Notes: a model not told the origin generated them from the sequence alone. Numbered from the stretch's first letter, positions 23,034 to 31,820 are shown. The stretch is 36,618 bases of DNA from CAZRRV01 sp045660865 (GCA_045660865.1 JAZREP010000030.1:1-36618); one strand, 5' to 3'. A program made the numbers and translations.

Positions 23034-24769
23034 TATGCCTCCTCCTTGCTAATTGCCTTAAATGGACATACGCCAACACAAAGGCCACAGCCATTACATT
23101 GAGTTGTGTCAATTCTTGCTTTGCCGTCTTCAAAAACAATAGCAGGACAACCAAGCTTCATACATTTTTTACATCCCTTGCAAGCATCGTTAGAAACGAC
23201 ACAATGACCGCTGTATTTTACTGTTTTAAGCAAAGCACAGGGGCGCTGAGCAATAATTACAGAGGGTTCATCTGCTTCAAGTTCTTCTTTAACAGCTTTT
23301 TCAAAGCCTACTAAATCAAACGGGTCTTCTACTCTTATTCTCTCGACACCGACAGAACGGCACAAAGCCACCAGATTAACCTGCTTGGTTTCCTCTTTAC
23401 GAATAGTAAAGCCTGTTGTGGGGTTTTCTTGATGTCCTGTCATTCCGGTTATGGAGTTATCAAGAATGATTATTGTGTTATTGCCCTTGTTATAAACAAT
23501 ATCAATAAGACCTGTAATTCCCGAATGGATAAAGGTGGAGTCACCGATTACCGAAACTAATTTCTTTGAGAACTCCTTGCCTCTTGCCTTTGCCATACCA
23601 TGTGCAGCACTTACCGAAGCGCCCATACAAATAGTTGTATCAACACTTGAAAGCGGTGCTACTGCGCCAAGAGTATAACAGCCTATATCCCCCGAAACGG
23701 TAACGCCAAGCTTAGAAAGAACATAGAATGTGCCTCTGTGCGGACAGCCTGCACACATAACAGGCGGGCGCATAGGAATATTCTCGGCAGGTGCAAAGGT
23801 GTCTACCTCTTCTTTTAATACAACCTTTTTAATCATATTTTGGCTGTATTCTCCAAGCAGAGTAAAGCATTCCTTACCCTTAACATTTACTCCGAGAGCC
23901 TTTACAAACTCCTCAATAAAGCCGTCAAGTTCCTCAACAACATAAAGTTCATCAACCGAATTAGCAAAATCTAAAATCAAATTTTTAGGCAGCGGATAAA
24001 CCATACCAAGTTTTAAAATATTTGCCTTATCACCCAAAGCCTCCTTAGCATACGCATAGGAAACACCGGAGGTAATAACACCGATTTTGCTGCCGTTATC
24101 CTCAACCTTGTTAAGCTCGGTTGTTTCAGCAAGCTGAGCTAATGCAAGCTCACGCTTTTCAACCTCAACGTGTCTTGCAATAGCATTAGCAGGCATCATA
24201 ACATTTTTGCGAATGTTCTTTTCATAAGGCTTTAATTCTACCTGCTGCGGCTCGCAGAGTTCAACCATACTCTGTGAGTGTGAAACACGGGTAGAAAGTC
24301 GAACAAAAACAGGAGTATCATATTCCTCACTTAATGCAAATGCGAGTTTTGTGAACTCCTTACATTCAGCAGAATCAGAGGGCTCAAGCATAGGAATTTT
24401 CGCCGCCTTAGCATAATGGCGTGAATCTTGCTCGTTTTGTGAAGAGTGCATACCGGGGTCATCTGCAACACAGAACACAAGACCTGCGTTTGCACCAATA
24501 TAGCTTACTGTGAAAACAGGGTCAGCCATAACATTAAGTCCTACGTGCTTCATACAGCTCATTGCTCTACCGCCTGCTATAGATGCACCGATTGCAGTTT
24601 CTGCAGCAACCTTTTCGTTCGGTGCCCACTCAACAAATATATTATCATATTCTACTATTGATTCGGTTATTTCGGTACTCGGGGTTCCCGGGTATGAAGA
24701 TACTACCTTTACCCCTGCCTCGTATGCACCACGAGCTACCGCAGCATTACCAAGCATCAATTTTTTCAT
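23033..24769 (-). CDS. iorA: Indolepyruvate:ferredoxin oxidoreductase alpha subunit
   Basis: This 578-residue subunit interconverts aryl-pyruvates (indolepyruvate, phenylpyruvate, hydroxyphenylpyruvate) and aryl-acetyl-CoA plus CO2, using ferredoxin. The pyrimidine-binding part opens with KLMLGNAAVARGAYEAGVKV. The thiamine diphosphate region has CAGCPHRG, GDIGCYTLG, and SVIGDSTFIHSGITGLIDI followed by the metal-binding NS residues. Two C-terminal [4Fe-4S] motifs are CKGCKKCMKLGCP and CNGCGLCVGVCP. The ATG at 24769 is nine bases after GAGAGG; the TTG at 24778 would touch it. It lies eight bases or so after the acyl-CoA synthetase. Confidence 0.96.
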   Translation of the reverse strand: MKKLMLGNAAVARGAYEAGVKVVSSYPGTPSTEITESIVEYDNIFVEWAPNEKVAAETAIGASIAGGRAMSCMKHVGLNVMADPVFTVSYIGANAGLVFCVADDPGMHSSQNEQDSRHYAKAAKIPMLEPSDSAECKEFTKLAFALSEEYDTPVFVRLSTRVSHSQSMVELCEPQQVELKPYEKNIRKNVMMPANAIARHVEVEKRELALAQLAETTELNKVEDNGSKIGVITSGVSYAYAKEALGDKANILKLGMVYPLPKNLILDFANSVDELYVVEELDGFIEEFVKALGVNVKGKECFTLLGEYSQNMIKKVVLKEEVDTFAPAENIPMRPPVMCAGCPHRGTFYVLSKLGVTVSGDIGCYTLGAVAPLSSVDTTICMGASVSAAHGMAKARGKEFSKKLVSVIGDSTFIHSGITGLIDIVYNKGNNTIIILDNSITGMTGHQENPTTGFTIRKEETKQVNLVALCRSVGVERIRVEDPFDLVGFEKAVKEELEADEPSVIIAQRPCALLKTVKYSGHCVVSNDACKGCKKCMKLGCPAIVFEDGKARIDTTQCNGCGLCVGVCPFKAISKEEA

Positions 24770-24786
24770 ATCGCTCAACCTCTCTA

Positions 24787-26421
24787 TTAAAGTTCGTTCT
24801 GTATTGAAACCAGAGCATCAGCGCTGTAAAGCTTTCTGAGCTTCGGCTTTTCTATCTTTCCTGTGGGATTGCGGGGCACGTCTGCAAAAATTATCTTTTT
24901 AGGACGCTTATATCTGGGCAGGTCCATACAAAAATCATTTACCTGCTCCTCAGTAAGCGTTGCGCCGTCTTTAACTTGAATAATAGCGGCGGCAATCTCG
25001 CCTAAACGTCTGTCTGGCAGACCTATAACCGCAACGTCATTTATCGCATCGTGGCTACGCAAAAAGTCCTCAATCTGAACGGGATAAATATTCTCACCGC
25101 CCGAAATAATAACATCCTTCTTACGGTCAACAAGGTAGATAAAGCCATCGTCATCCTCAGTAGCCATATCACCTGTATAAAGCCAACCGTCAGCCAATAT
25201 TTCGTTTGTTGCTTCTTCGTCTTTGTAATAGCATTTCATAACACCATCACCCTTAACGGCAAGCTCACCAACCTCATTTTTGCCCAGCGGTTTACGGTGT
25301 TCGTCAACAATCATTGTTTGCCAACCATAGCCTGCCTTACCTATTGCGCCGACACGGTCAATATTCTCAACACCGAGATGCACACAACCGGGGCCTATGG
25401 ATTCGCTAAGTCCGTAGTTGGTATCGTAAAGGTGATTCGGGAAAATCTTTTTCCAACGCTTTATAAGGCTGGGAGGTACAGGCTGTGCACCTATATGCAT
25501 AAGCCTCCACTGCTCTAAATTGTATTTTGAAACATCTATATCCCCACGCTCAATTGCGTCAAGGATATCCTGTGCCCACGGCACCAACAACCAAACGATT
25601 GTGCATTTTTCTTCCGAAACGGCTTTAATAATCCATTCGGGGTCAGTACCTTTAAGCAATACAGCCTTTGAGCCCACCATAAAACTACCAAACCAATGCA
25701 TTTTAGCGCCGGTGTGATACAAAGGCGGTATACAAAGAAATACATCATCCTTTGTTTGACCGTGGTGATTTTGCTCAACCTTAGTCGCATGCATAAGACT
25801 TTTATGACTGTGCAAAATTGCCTTTGGGAAACCGGTTGTGCCTGAGGAAAAATAAATTGCTGCATCATCCTCATCAGTAATATCTACTAAAGGCATTTTA
25901 GAACTGCAATATGTAACTAAATTATCATAGCTCTCAGCAAATGACGGGCAACCCTCACCTGCATACAGCCACATTTTCACACGCCTTGCTTTATGGCAAA
26001 TTCCCTCTACTCTTCCAATGAATTCGGGTCCGAAAACAATATATTCGGCATCCGCCTTATCTAAACAATATGCTATTTCATCGGCTGTGTATCTAAAGTT
26101 TAGCGGAACAGCAATAGCGCCTGCTCTTAAAATACCGAAATAAATCGGCAGCCATTCAAGGCAGTTCATAAGCAGTATTGCAACCTTCTCGCCCTTTTTG
26201 ATTCCTCTGGACAAAAGTAAGTTTGCAAAACGGTTTGAGCGCTTTTGAAATTCAGCCCATGTTATTTCATTGCGATAAGTTTCTGCGGCAGTTTCCTGCA
26301 TAAGCGAGAACTCACGCCAGGTTAAATTTTTATTGTTTTCCAGCTTAGGGTTAATTTCAACCAAGCTTATATCGTTAGGATATAATTCGGAATTTTTTGT
26401 AAGAATATCGGTAATCGGCAT
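24787..26421 (-). CDS. AMP-forming acyl-CoA synthetase
   Basis: This 544-residue protein is a member of the acyl/aryl-CoA synthetase family. The ATP loop is YFSSGTTGFPKAILHSHKS, the A5 motif is YGLSES, and the hinge region has GWLYTGDMATEDDDGFIYLV. The C-terminal catalytic lysine lies in PRNPTGKIEKPKL. Near residues 35-66 there is a repeated pair LTWREF and ITWAEF separated by 20 residues, an insertion I have seen in homologues next to iorAB. Substrate is inferred to be an arylacetate or branched acid. It is the first gene behind the T-box; AAAGGA is 9 nt before the ATG at 26421. Confidence 0.9.
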   Translation of the reverse strand: MPITDILTKNSELYPNDISLVEINPKLENNKNLTWREFSLMQETAAETYRNEITWAEFQKRSNRFANLLLSRGIKKGEKVAILLMNCLEWLPIYFGILRAGAIAVPLNFRYTADEIAYCLDKADAEYIVFGPEFIGRVEGICHKARRVKMWLYAGEGCPSFAESYDNLVTYCSSKMPLVDITDEDDAAIYFSSGTTGFPKAILHSHKSLMHATKVEQNHHGQTKDDVFLCIPPLYHTGAKMHWFGSFMVGSKAVLLKGTDPEWIIKAVSEEKCTIVWLLVPWAQDILDAIERGDIDVSKYNLEQWRLMHIGAQPVPPSLIKRWKKIFPNHLYDTNYGLSESIGPGCVHLGVENIDRVGAIGKAGYGWQTMIVDEHRKPLGKNEVGELAVKGDGVMKCYYKDEEATNEILADGWLYTGDMATEDDDGFIYLVDRKKDVIISGGENIYPVQIEDFLRSHDAINDVAVIGLPDRRLGEIAAAIIQVKDGATLTEEQVNDFCMDLPRYKRPKKIIFADVPRNPTGKIEKPKLRKLYSADALVSIQNEL

Positions 26422-26469
26422 TTGAAATATTCCTTTCAAACTAATTTCTCTTTTGCAATAGAGGGATAT

Positions 26470-26754
26470 AAAAAACCGCCCTTTGCATGTTATTGCTAAA
26501 GGGCGGAATAAAACCGCGGTACCACCTTAATTCGCCTTTTCCTCACAGAAAAAGCCTCAACAAGTAAAAGTTACTCTTAGGCTGTAACGGGCCCTAACCC
26601 GACAACTCCTACTAGCCTTAAAAGGGGTTCAAAGTGCAGCTTGTGAAAGGTAATTCGCTATTGCACGGCCTACTGTCTTGCACCGACCGACAGCTCTCTG
26701 TAAGTGCCTTATGCAAAGCTACTGGGTTTTCACTCAAACGCTTTTGCAAATATT
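26470..26754 (-). promoter_or_regulatory. T-box riboswitch, specifier read as Tyr (UAC)
   Basis: The minus strand holds a full-length T-box leader. The T-box itself, AAGGTGGTACCGCGG (26514-26528), is followed by a terminator stem (26476-26484 region with 26498-26506) ending in T6. Stem I can be traced: GTGAAA pairs with TTTCAC. Above it are AGTA on the left and GAATTACC on the right of the specifier loop. Next come GCT-TTGCA with TGCAATAGC and a distal CTGTC/GACAG hairpin. Using the loop-E pattern GAA-N-codon-N gives UAC (Tyr), complement at 26653-26655 region. UUA (Leu) is the alternative if the codon abuts GAA. It controls the acyl-CoA synthetase-iorAB-paaK operon. Confidence 0.9.
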
Positions 26755-26760
26755 TACACC

Positions 26761-26789
26761 ATTATACTATATTTTACAAAACATAGCAA
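26761..26789 (-). promoter_or_regulatory. Sigma-A promoter of the aryl-acid operon
   Basis: Minus-strand TTGCTA (26784-26789) and TATAAT (26761-26766) with a 17-nt spacer precede the T-box leader. Confidence 0.78.
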
Positions 26790-26800
26790 GTGTTTTGTAA

Positions 26801-26840
26801 AAAAATTTACCTGCGGTAAAAACAATACCGCAGGTAAAAA
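26801..26840 (-). terminator. Terminator after gatB
   Basis: TTTACCTGCGGTA (26806-26818) pairs with TACCGCAGGTAAA (26826-26838); the minus strand then runs into T-rich sequence. It ends the aspS-gatC/gatA/gatB operon. Confidence 0.88.
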
Positions 26841-28259
26841 TTAGCTTAATTTGTTTTCCAAAATCTCTTTGATTACGGCAGGCTCACCTGCACCCTTTAA
26901 TTCACGCATACAAGCGCCGAACAACGCTTGCAACGCTTTGGTTTTACCGTTTTTGTAATCCTCAACCGCTTGTGCATTGTTTTGAATCACGCTGTCAATT
27001 ACGCTTTCAATAGCAGATGCATCGAACTTTTTATCAAGTCCGTTTTCTTTACAGAATGCAATCGGGTCAACATCCTTTTCAACTACGGCAATAAGTATCT
27101 TTTTGCCGGCATTACGGTTTATATCCCCGTTATCCACCATTTTGATAATTGCAGATAATTTCTCGGCAGTGATTGCAATTTCGTTTAAGGTTTTTCCGTC
27201 TTTCCTTAAAACGCCTGCGCAGTCGGTCAATATCCAAGCCGCTGTATCCTTAGCGTTACAACCAAGGGCAACTGTATCATCAAGAAGCTTGCTGATTTTT
27301 TGGTTGGAAATGAGCATATCAATTTCCTTTTCGGAAATGCCTGCTTCTCTGTACTGTACAGCCTTATCATCAATAGCTACCGGCTTGTTTTCTTTGATTT
27401 TTTCAAGCCATTCGTCATCAATAATAATGGGCATTAGGTTGGCATCAGGGAAATAGCGATAGTCTGCTTCGGTTTCCTTGTTACGCATAGCAAAGGTTTT
27501 ACCGCTTGCATCATCAAAACGTCTGGTTTCTTGTACCAGTTCTTCGGTTTCATACTCCAAAGCATCCATATGGCGTTGAGACTCGTAGTTAATTGCCTTT
27601 TCAATAGCCTCAAATGAGCTCATATTCTTAATTTCGGTACGAACACCAAACTCTGTGCTACCCTCAGGGCGAACTGAAATGTTAACGTCGCAACGCATTG
27701 CACCCTCTTCACATTCAGAAATGCCGCCCAAACGGAACATTGATTTCAGTTTGGTAAGATATGCTACAACCTCTTCGGCACTGCGGAAATCGGGCTGTGT
27801 AACAATCTCTATAAGAGGTACACTAGTACGGTTAAAATCAACAAAGGAATGGCTGCCGCTGTGTACTAGCTTACCGGCATCCTCCTCCATATGAATCTGC
27901 TTAATGCGAATATCACGGGCGCCTGCCGAGGTTTTAACCGTGACAGTACCGTTTGTGCAAATAGGATGATTAAGCTGTGTTATTTGATATGCACAGGGCA
28001 AATCGGGGTAATAATAATTCTTCTTGTCAAAGGTTGTGTAACGGCTGATTTCACAATTGAGCATCAAGCCGGCTGTAACAGCAAGCTCAACTACACGCTT
28101 ATTCATTACAGGGAGCATACCCGGCATACCGCTGCAAGCAGGGCAAACGCAATCGTTAGGCTCGTTTGCGGCTGAATGACCACCGCAGGAGCAGAATATC
28201 TTAGATTCGGTGCTTAACTCTACGTGGGTTTCAAGACCGATAACTAACTCATAATTCAT
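26841..28259 (-). CDS. gatB: Aspartyl/glutamyl-tRNA amidotransferase subunit B
   Basis: GatB phosphorylates the side chain of mischarged Asp-tRNA(Asn) or Glu-tRNA(Gln) and transfers ammonia to it. The 472-residue protein has the start YELVIGLETHVELSTESKIF, a four-Cys zinc site (CSCGG and CVCPACSG) and DKKNYYYPDLPCAYQITQ. The magnesium/tRNA-end site IHMEEDAGKLVHSG and the EIKNMSSFEAIE segment are also present. The C-terminal helical/YqeY domain is present (ALQALFGACMREL). All kinase-site motifs look intact, unlike the partner GatA. GGGAGG precedes the ATG at 28259, one base after the gatA stop. Confidence 0.95.
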   Translation of the reverse strand: MNYELVIGLETHVELSTESKIFCSCGGHSAANEPNDCVCPACSGMPGMLPVMNKRVVELAVTAGLMLNCEISRYTTFDKKNYYYPDLPCAYQITQLNHPICTNGTVTVKTSAGARDIRIKQIHMEEDAGKLVHSGSHSFVDFNRTSVPLIEIVTQPDFRSAEEVVAYLTKLKSMFRLGGISECEEGAMRCDVNISVRPEGSTEFGVRTEIKNMSSFEAIEKAINYESQRHMDALEYETEELVQETRRFDDASGKTFAMRNKETEADYRYFPDANLMPIIIDDEWLEKIKENKPVAIDDKAVQYREAGISEKEIDMLISNQKISKLLDDTVALGCNAKDTAAWILTDCAGVLRKDGKTLNEIAITAEKLSAIIKMVDNGDINRNAGKKILIAVVEKDVDPIAFCKENGLDKKFDASAIESVIDSVIQNNAQAVEDYKNGKTKALQALFGACMRELKGAGEPAVIKEILENKLS

Positions 28260-28260
28260 A

Positions 28261-29445
28261 CTATTTTCCCTCCCCTTCGGCAGAATCAGCAAGGCTTAAC
28301 AGCAGGCTTTCGCTAAAATGCTTGCCCATCAATTGTACACCGCCGCTTACCAAAGCAGGAGTGCCTATAAGATTAGCAAGTGAGGTATAAACGCCTTCTG
28401 CAAACACCTTTTGGAAGGCACCACTTATATCGTATCCTTCAAAAGAAGTTTTACTGCAAGCGGGCAAAAGAATTGCATCATAGCTTTCCATAAGTTTTTT
28501 GTATTCGTCTACTACTACACGGCGAACTCTTAGTGATTTGTCGTAGCAATCTTTATAACGGTTTTTGGATAAAACATCCGAGCCGTAAAGGATTATGGCT
28601 TTAGTAAGGAAATTAAAACCTTCGGTACGAGAGTTCACATAAAGCTCGTCAATATTTCTGTAATTTTCACTGCGATAGCCGTATTTTACACCGTCATAGC
28701 GGGATACGTTATTGCAGGTTTCGGCAGACATAAGTATCTGCCAAGCAATATTTGCGGTTTCAAAAATTTTAGAAGAAATCTCCTCAACTACTACTCCGCT
28801 GTCAGCTAATTTTTTAGCATAATCTTTAATATTTGCTTTGGTTTCATCGTCTGCTGTATCAAGTAATTCTTTAACTATACATACCTTTTTGCCTGAAACT
28901 GCAATATCGGTAGAATAATCATAAGCTTTATCAGGCAGGCTTGTGCCGTCTTTTTCATCGTGTCCTGCTATAACACACATAACATCTTTAATGCCCTGTG
29001 CGTTTTTGGCATAAACACCTAACTGTTCGCCCGATGCGGCGGTAGAAATCACGCCGTAGCGTGATACTGTGCCGTATGTGGGTTTTAAAAAGTCAACGTT
29101 TGAAATTGCGGCTGCACGTCTTGGCGCACCATTAACATCAACGCCCAACGCCGCTGCAACCTCACCCTTTTCAACGAGGGCTGCCGCTGCACCTTTTAAG
29201 TCTTTTTCCTGTTTGTTGTAGTAGGAAAATTCGCCAACTAAGTCTAAACCAAACTCGCCAACGTGGGTTTTACCCGATACAGTGTAACCCTTATTTTCAA
29301 GGCGGACAACTGCCTCGGCGCTAAACAGGGGTTTAAAGCCACCGAGTATGCGAGAGCCTGCCGACGACTCGGCTCCTTTTACAAGGATGGTGTCGTCAAC
29401 TGCAATGTTTCCTGTTTTAGATAACTTTGCTGAATAAAATTCCAT
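28261..29445 (-). CDS. gatA: GatA-like amidotransferase subunit lacking the amidase catalytic triad
   Basis: This 394-residue protein aligns with GatA but is about 90 residues shorter, missing the N-terminal helices and an internal loop. GatA normally releases ammonia from glutamine using Lys, cis-Ser and Ser. Here IAIKDN reads IAVDDT (Lys to Asp17). The SSGGSAA loop reads LKGAAAA, with no serine between residues 74 and 115. GSDTGGSIRQ reads GVDVNGAPRR (nucleophile Ser to Ala107). The fold-defining FLKPTYGTVSRYGVISTAAS, VMCVIAGHDEKDGTS and SLANLIGTPALVSGGVQL are well kept, and the frame is open. I infer a structural role. The ATG at 29445 follows GAGGTGA by six bases, just after the GatC stop. 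Confidence 0.92.
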   Translation of the reverse strand: MEFYSAKLSKTGNIAVDDTILVKGAESSAGSRILGGFKPLFSAEAVVRLENKGYTVSGKTHVGEFGLDLVGEFSYYNKQEKDLKGAAAALVEKGEVAAALGVDVNGAPRRAAAISNVDFLKPTYGTVSRYGVISTAASGEQLGVYAKNAQGIKDVMCVIAGHDEKDGTSLPDKAYDYSTDIAVSGKKVCIVKELLDTADDETKANIKDYAKKLADSGVVVEEISSKIFETANIAWQILMSAETCNNVSRYDGVKYGYRSENYRNIDELYVNSRTEGFNFLTKAIILYGSDVLSKNRYKDCYDKSLRVRRVVVDEYKKLMESYDAILLPACSKTSFEGYDISGAFQKVFAEGVYTSLANLIGTPALVSGGVQLMGKHFSESLLLSLADSAEGEGK

Positions 29446-29455
29446 TGCTCTCACC

Positions 29456-31531
29456 TCACTTAACAAGTCTTGGCACTTGCCAACTGTCGTCACTACGCTC
29501 GGGAGCGCCTTCTAACAGGCTTTCCCTTGTAAAGGGTTGCTTGCGTACATCATCACGCAAAACGTTTGTCATAGGCATAACGTATACCATTTCTTCAACA
29601 TTTTCGGTATCACATTCTTTAAGCAACGCTTCATTTTTTGCCATCATATTAAATATGCTTTGCATATCTGTTTCCTCTTTGTCACTAAGGGCAAGTTGGT
29701 TTAACTGATGCGCATTTGAGAAGGTTGAGCGTTTAGCTTGCTGCTGTTTGCCTGAGCCACCAGAAGTTGTGCGCTGTGCTAACGCATTTCCGTTGCCTAA
29801 AAGATGAACATCCTCTAACTGCTGGTTGGTAACCTCACCGGGTGCACCGAGCAGTAAATCTTGCGCATTACCATTAAGCGGGAATGCGATAACGTCTAAT
29901 ATCTTTTCTTCGTCTGTAAGGAGCATTACCATACGGTCAACACCGGGCGCCATACCTGCGTGCGGAGGTGCACCGTATTGGAAAGCGGTATACAAAGCGT
30001 TAAAGCGCTTCTTTAACTCCTCCTCATCGTAGCCGGCAATTTCAAATGCCTTTTTCATAATATCAATATCGTGGTTACGAACAGCACCGGATGCTAACTC
30101 AATACCGTTACAAACAAGGTCGTACTGGTATGCTAATACCTCGGTTGGCTCTTTGTTAAGAAGAGAATCCATACCGCCCTGAGGCATTGAGAAGGGGTTA
30201 TGTGTAAAGATGGTGTCCCCTGTTTCCTCGTCAATTTCGTACATCGGGAAGTCTACTACAAAGCAGAACTCGAAAGCATCATCTTTAATTAAGTTTAATT
30301 GTTCTTCCTTTGCTAACCAGGTACGGATTAAGCCGGCTTTTTTCTCGGCGTCTGCCCTTTTATCGTCGCAAATGAAGAATAAGGTTTCACCCTCTTTAAC
30401 CTTTGAGAGAGTGATAATTTCGGCCTTTTGCTCATCGCTTAAGAATTTAGCAATAGGGCCTGTGAAAACGCCATCTGTAAGGGTAATATAACCCAAACCG
30501 CCAAGACCAACCTCCATAGATGTAGCATATTTAAGGGAGTCCTCAAAAAACTTTTTGGATTTGCCACGGCAATCGGCTACAATTCCGCGTACCGGCTTGC
30601 CCTTAAATGCAGGGAAATTAACACCTTCGAAAAAGGCAGTTAAATCACAAATAATAAGCGGGTTTCTAAGGTCAGGCTTATCTGAACCGTAGGTCATCAT
30701 CGCATCGGCATAAGTGATGCGGCGGAAAGGCTTCGGTGTTACCTTTTTGTTTGAAAAGGTTGTAAATGTGTCATAAATAACATCTTCACAAACATCCAAA
30801 ACCTCCTCTTGTGTAGAGAAAGCCATTTCAAAGTCTAACTGATAGAATTCACCCGGTGAACGGTCTGCTCTTGCATCCTCGTCACGGAAGCAGGGTGCAA
30901 TTTGGAAATATCTATCAAACCCAGACACCATAAGCAACTGTTTAAACTGCTGAGGTGCCTGCGGTAATGCATAAAACTTGCCAGGATGCTTACGGCTGGG
31001 GACTAAGAAGTCTCTTGCGCCCTCGGGAGAGGATGCCGTAAGAATAGGAGTCTGCATCTCAAGAAAATCCTTGCTCTCCATTTTATTTCTCAAATGGCGA
31101 ATGATTTTTGAACGCATTACGAGGTTGTTATGGTTTTTAGGATTGCGAAGGTCTAAATAACGGTATTTTAGGCGCAATTCATCCTTGCTGAGCCTTGACG
31201 CACTAACATCAAAAGGCAGCATATTCTTAGATTTACCCAATACAGTAAGCTTATCAACAACAAGCTCAACGTTACCTGTTGCGATTTTAGGGTTAATAGT
31301 TTCCGGGTCACGTTTTTCAACAATACCGCTTACCGAAATTACCGTTTCCTTATTTACATTCTTTAATAAATCCTCATTATGAACGATTGCCTGCGTTACA
31401 CCTGTATAATCACGAATGTCAACAAAAATAACGCCACCGTGGTCACGAACAACATCAACCCAACCTGCAAGTTCTACAGTCTGGCCAATATGTTCGTCAC
31501 GGATATCATTGCAAAATAGCGTTCTGTACAT
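29456..31531 (-). CDS. aspS: Aspartyl-tRNA synthetase fused to GatC
   Basis: The 691-residue chain has a full class II AspS (about 1-578). It starts with an OB-fold anticodon-binding region (AGWVDVVRDHGGVIFVDIRD), then FLEMQTPILTASSPEGARDF, FRDEDARADRSPGEFYQLD, a GAD insert, and motif 3 APGVDRMVMLLTDE. A low-complexity linker (about 579-609, Gln/Ser/Gly-rich) leads to residues 610-691. These match GatC: NQLALSDKEETDMQSIFNMM, then MPMTNVLRDD and ESLLEGAPERSDDSWQVPRL. AspS is usually about 590 residues. The ATG at 31531 has GGAGG seven bases upstream. gatA and gatB follow, giving a complete Asp-tRNA(Asn) pathway. Confidence 0.95.
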   Translation of the reverse strand: MYRTLFCNDIRDEHIGQTVELAGWVDVVRDHGGVIFVDIRDYTGVTQAIVHNEDLLKNVNKETVISVSGIVEKRDPETINPKIATGNVELVVDKLTVLGKSKNMLPFDVSASRLSKDELRLKYRYLDLRNPKNHNNLVMRSKIIRHLRNKMESKDFLEMQTPILTASSPEGARDFLVPSRKHPGKFYALPQAPQQFKQLLMVSGFDRYFQIAPCFRDEDARADRSPGEFYQLDFEMAFSTQEEVLDVCEDVIYDTFTTFSNKKVTPKPFRRITYADAMMTYGSDKPDLRNPLIICDLTAFFEGVNFPAFKGKPVRGIVADCRGKSKKFFEDSLKYATSMEVGLGGLGYITLTDGVFTGPIAKFLSDEQKAEIITLSKVKEGETLFFICDDKRADAEKKAGLIRTWLAKEEQLNLIKDDAFEFCFVVDFPMYEIDEETGDTIFTHNPFSMPQGGMDSLLNKEPTEVLAYQYDLVCNGIELASGAVRNHDIDIMKKAFEIAGYDEEELKKRFNALYTAFQYGAPPHAGMAPGVDRMVMLLTDEEKILDVIAFPLNGNAQDLLLGAPGEVTNQQLEDVHLLGNGNALAQRTTSGGSGKQQQAKRSTFSNAHQLNQLALSDKEETDMQSIFNMMAKNEALLKECDTENVEEMVYVMPMTNVLRDDVRKQPFTRESLLEGAPERSDDSWQVPRLVK

Positions 31532-31551
31532 ACCTAAACCTCCGAATGTAT

Positions 31552-31771
31552 TAAAAATAAAAGTCCCGGGAATATAACAAGTATATTCCCGGGACGAGCA
31601 AACATAAGTTAACCCGCGGTGCCACCCGCATTGAAGCAATAAATGCTTCCTCTTTTATATTAAATTAGCAAAACCGTTGAAGTGTTCCCAAGCTTACTAC
31701 TCGTCTTGAATGTGCTTTCAGTCCACGACACATTCTCCCTGATAGACTTTCCAAAAAAGCCGAGTCTTCAA
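31552..31771 (-). promoter_or_regulatory. T-box riboswitch of the aspS-gatC/gatA/gatB operon
   Basis: The minus strand has the T-box GCGGGTGGCACCGCGGG and a strong terminator stem (31563-31576 with 31582-31595) followed by a T-rich run. Upstream are TTGAAG/CTTCAA and GAATGTG/CACATTC helices. In the place expected for the specifier the sequence reads CAAGACGAG, which contains GAC (Asp). Stem I looks less canonical than in the other leader, so the codon call is tentative, but Asp agrees with the aspS gene. Induction would follow uncharged tRNA(Asp). Confidence 0.87.
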
Positions 31772-31776
31772 TGGAT

Positions 31777-31805
31777 AGTATAACAAAGCGCCTTAATTTT
31801 GTCAA
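31777..31805 (-). promoter_or_regulatory. Sigma-A promoter of the aspS-gatC operon
   Basis: Minus-strand TTGACA (31800-31805) and TATACT (31777-31782) are 17 nt apart. There is no terminator between the upstream ROK gene and this promoter. Confidence 0.85.
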
Positions 31806-31820
31806 GGGCTTGTTTTGTTG

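Noticed and set aside
25536..25874. Open frames on the second strand or other frames of the large genes, for example inside the acyl-CoA synthetase and gatB.
   Set aside because: They lack ribosome sites and recognisable domains and lie wholly inside convincing genes, so they are shadows.
28261..29445. Treating the shortened gatA as a pseudogene.
   Set aside because: The frame is intact, has a good ribosome site, is spaced normally between gatC and gatB, and the core fold motifs are well kept, so a living but altered subunit is more likely.
31532..31639. Extending aspS upstream to a TTG at 31639.
   Set aside because: The extra 36 codons run through the T-box and its terminator, while GGAGG is correctly placed for the ATG at 31531.
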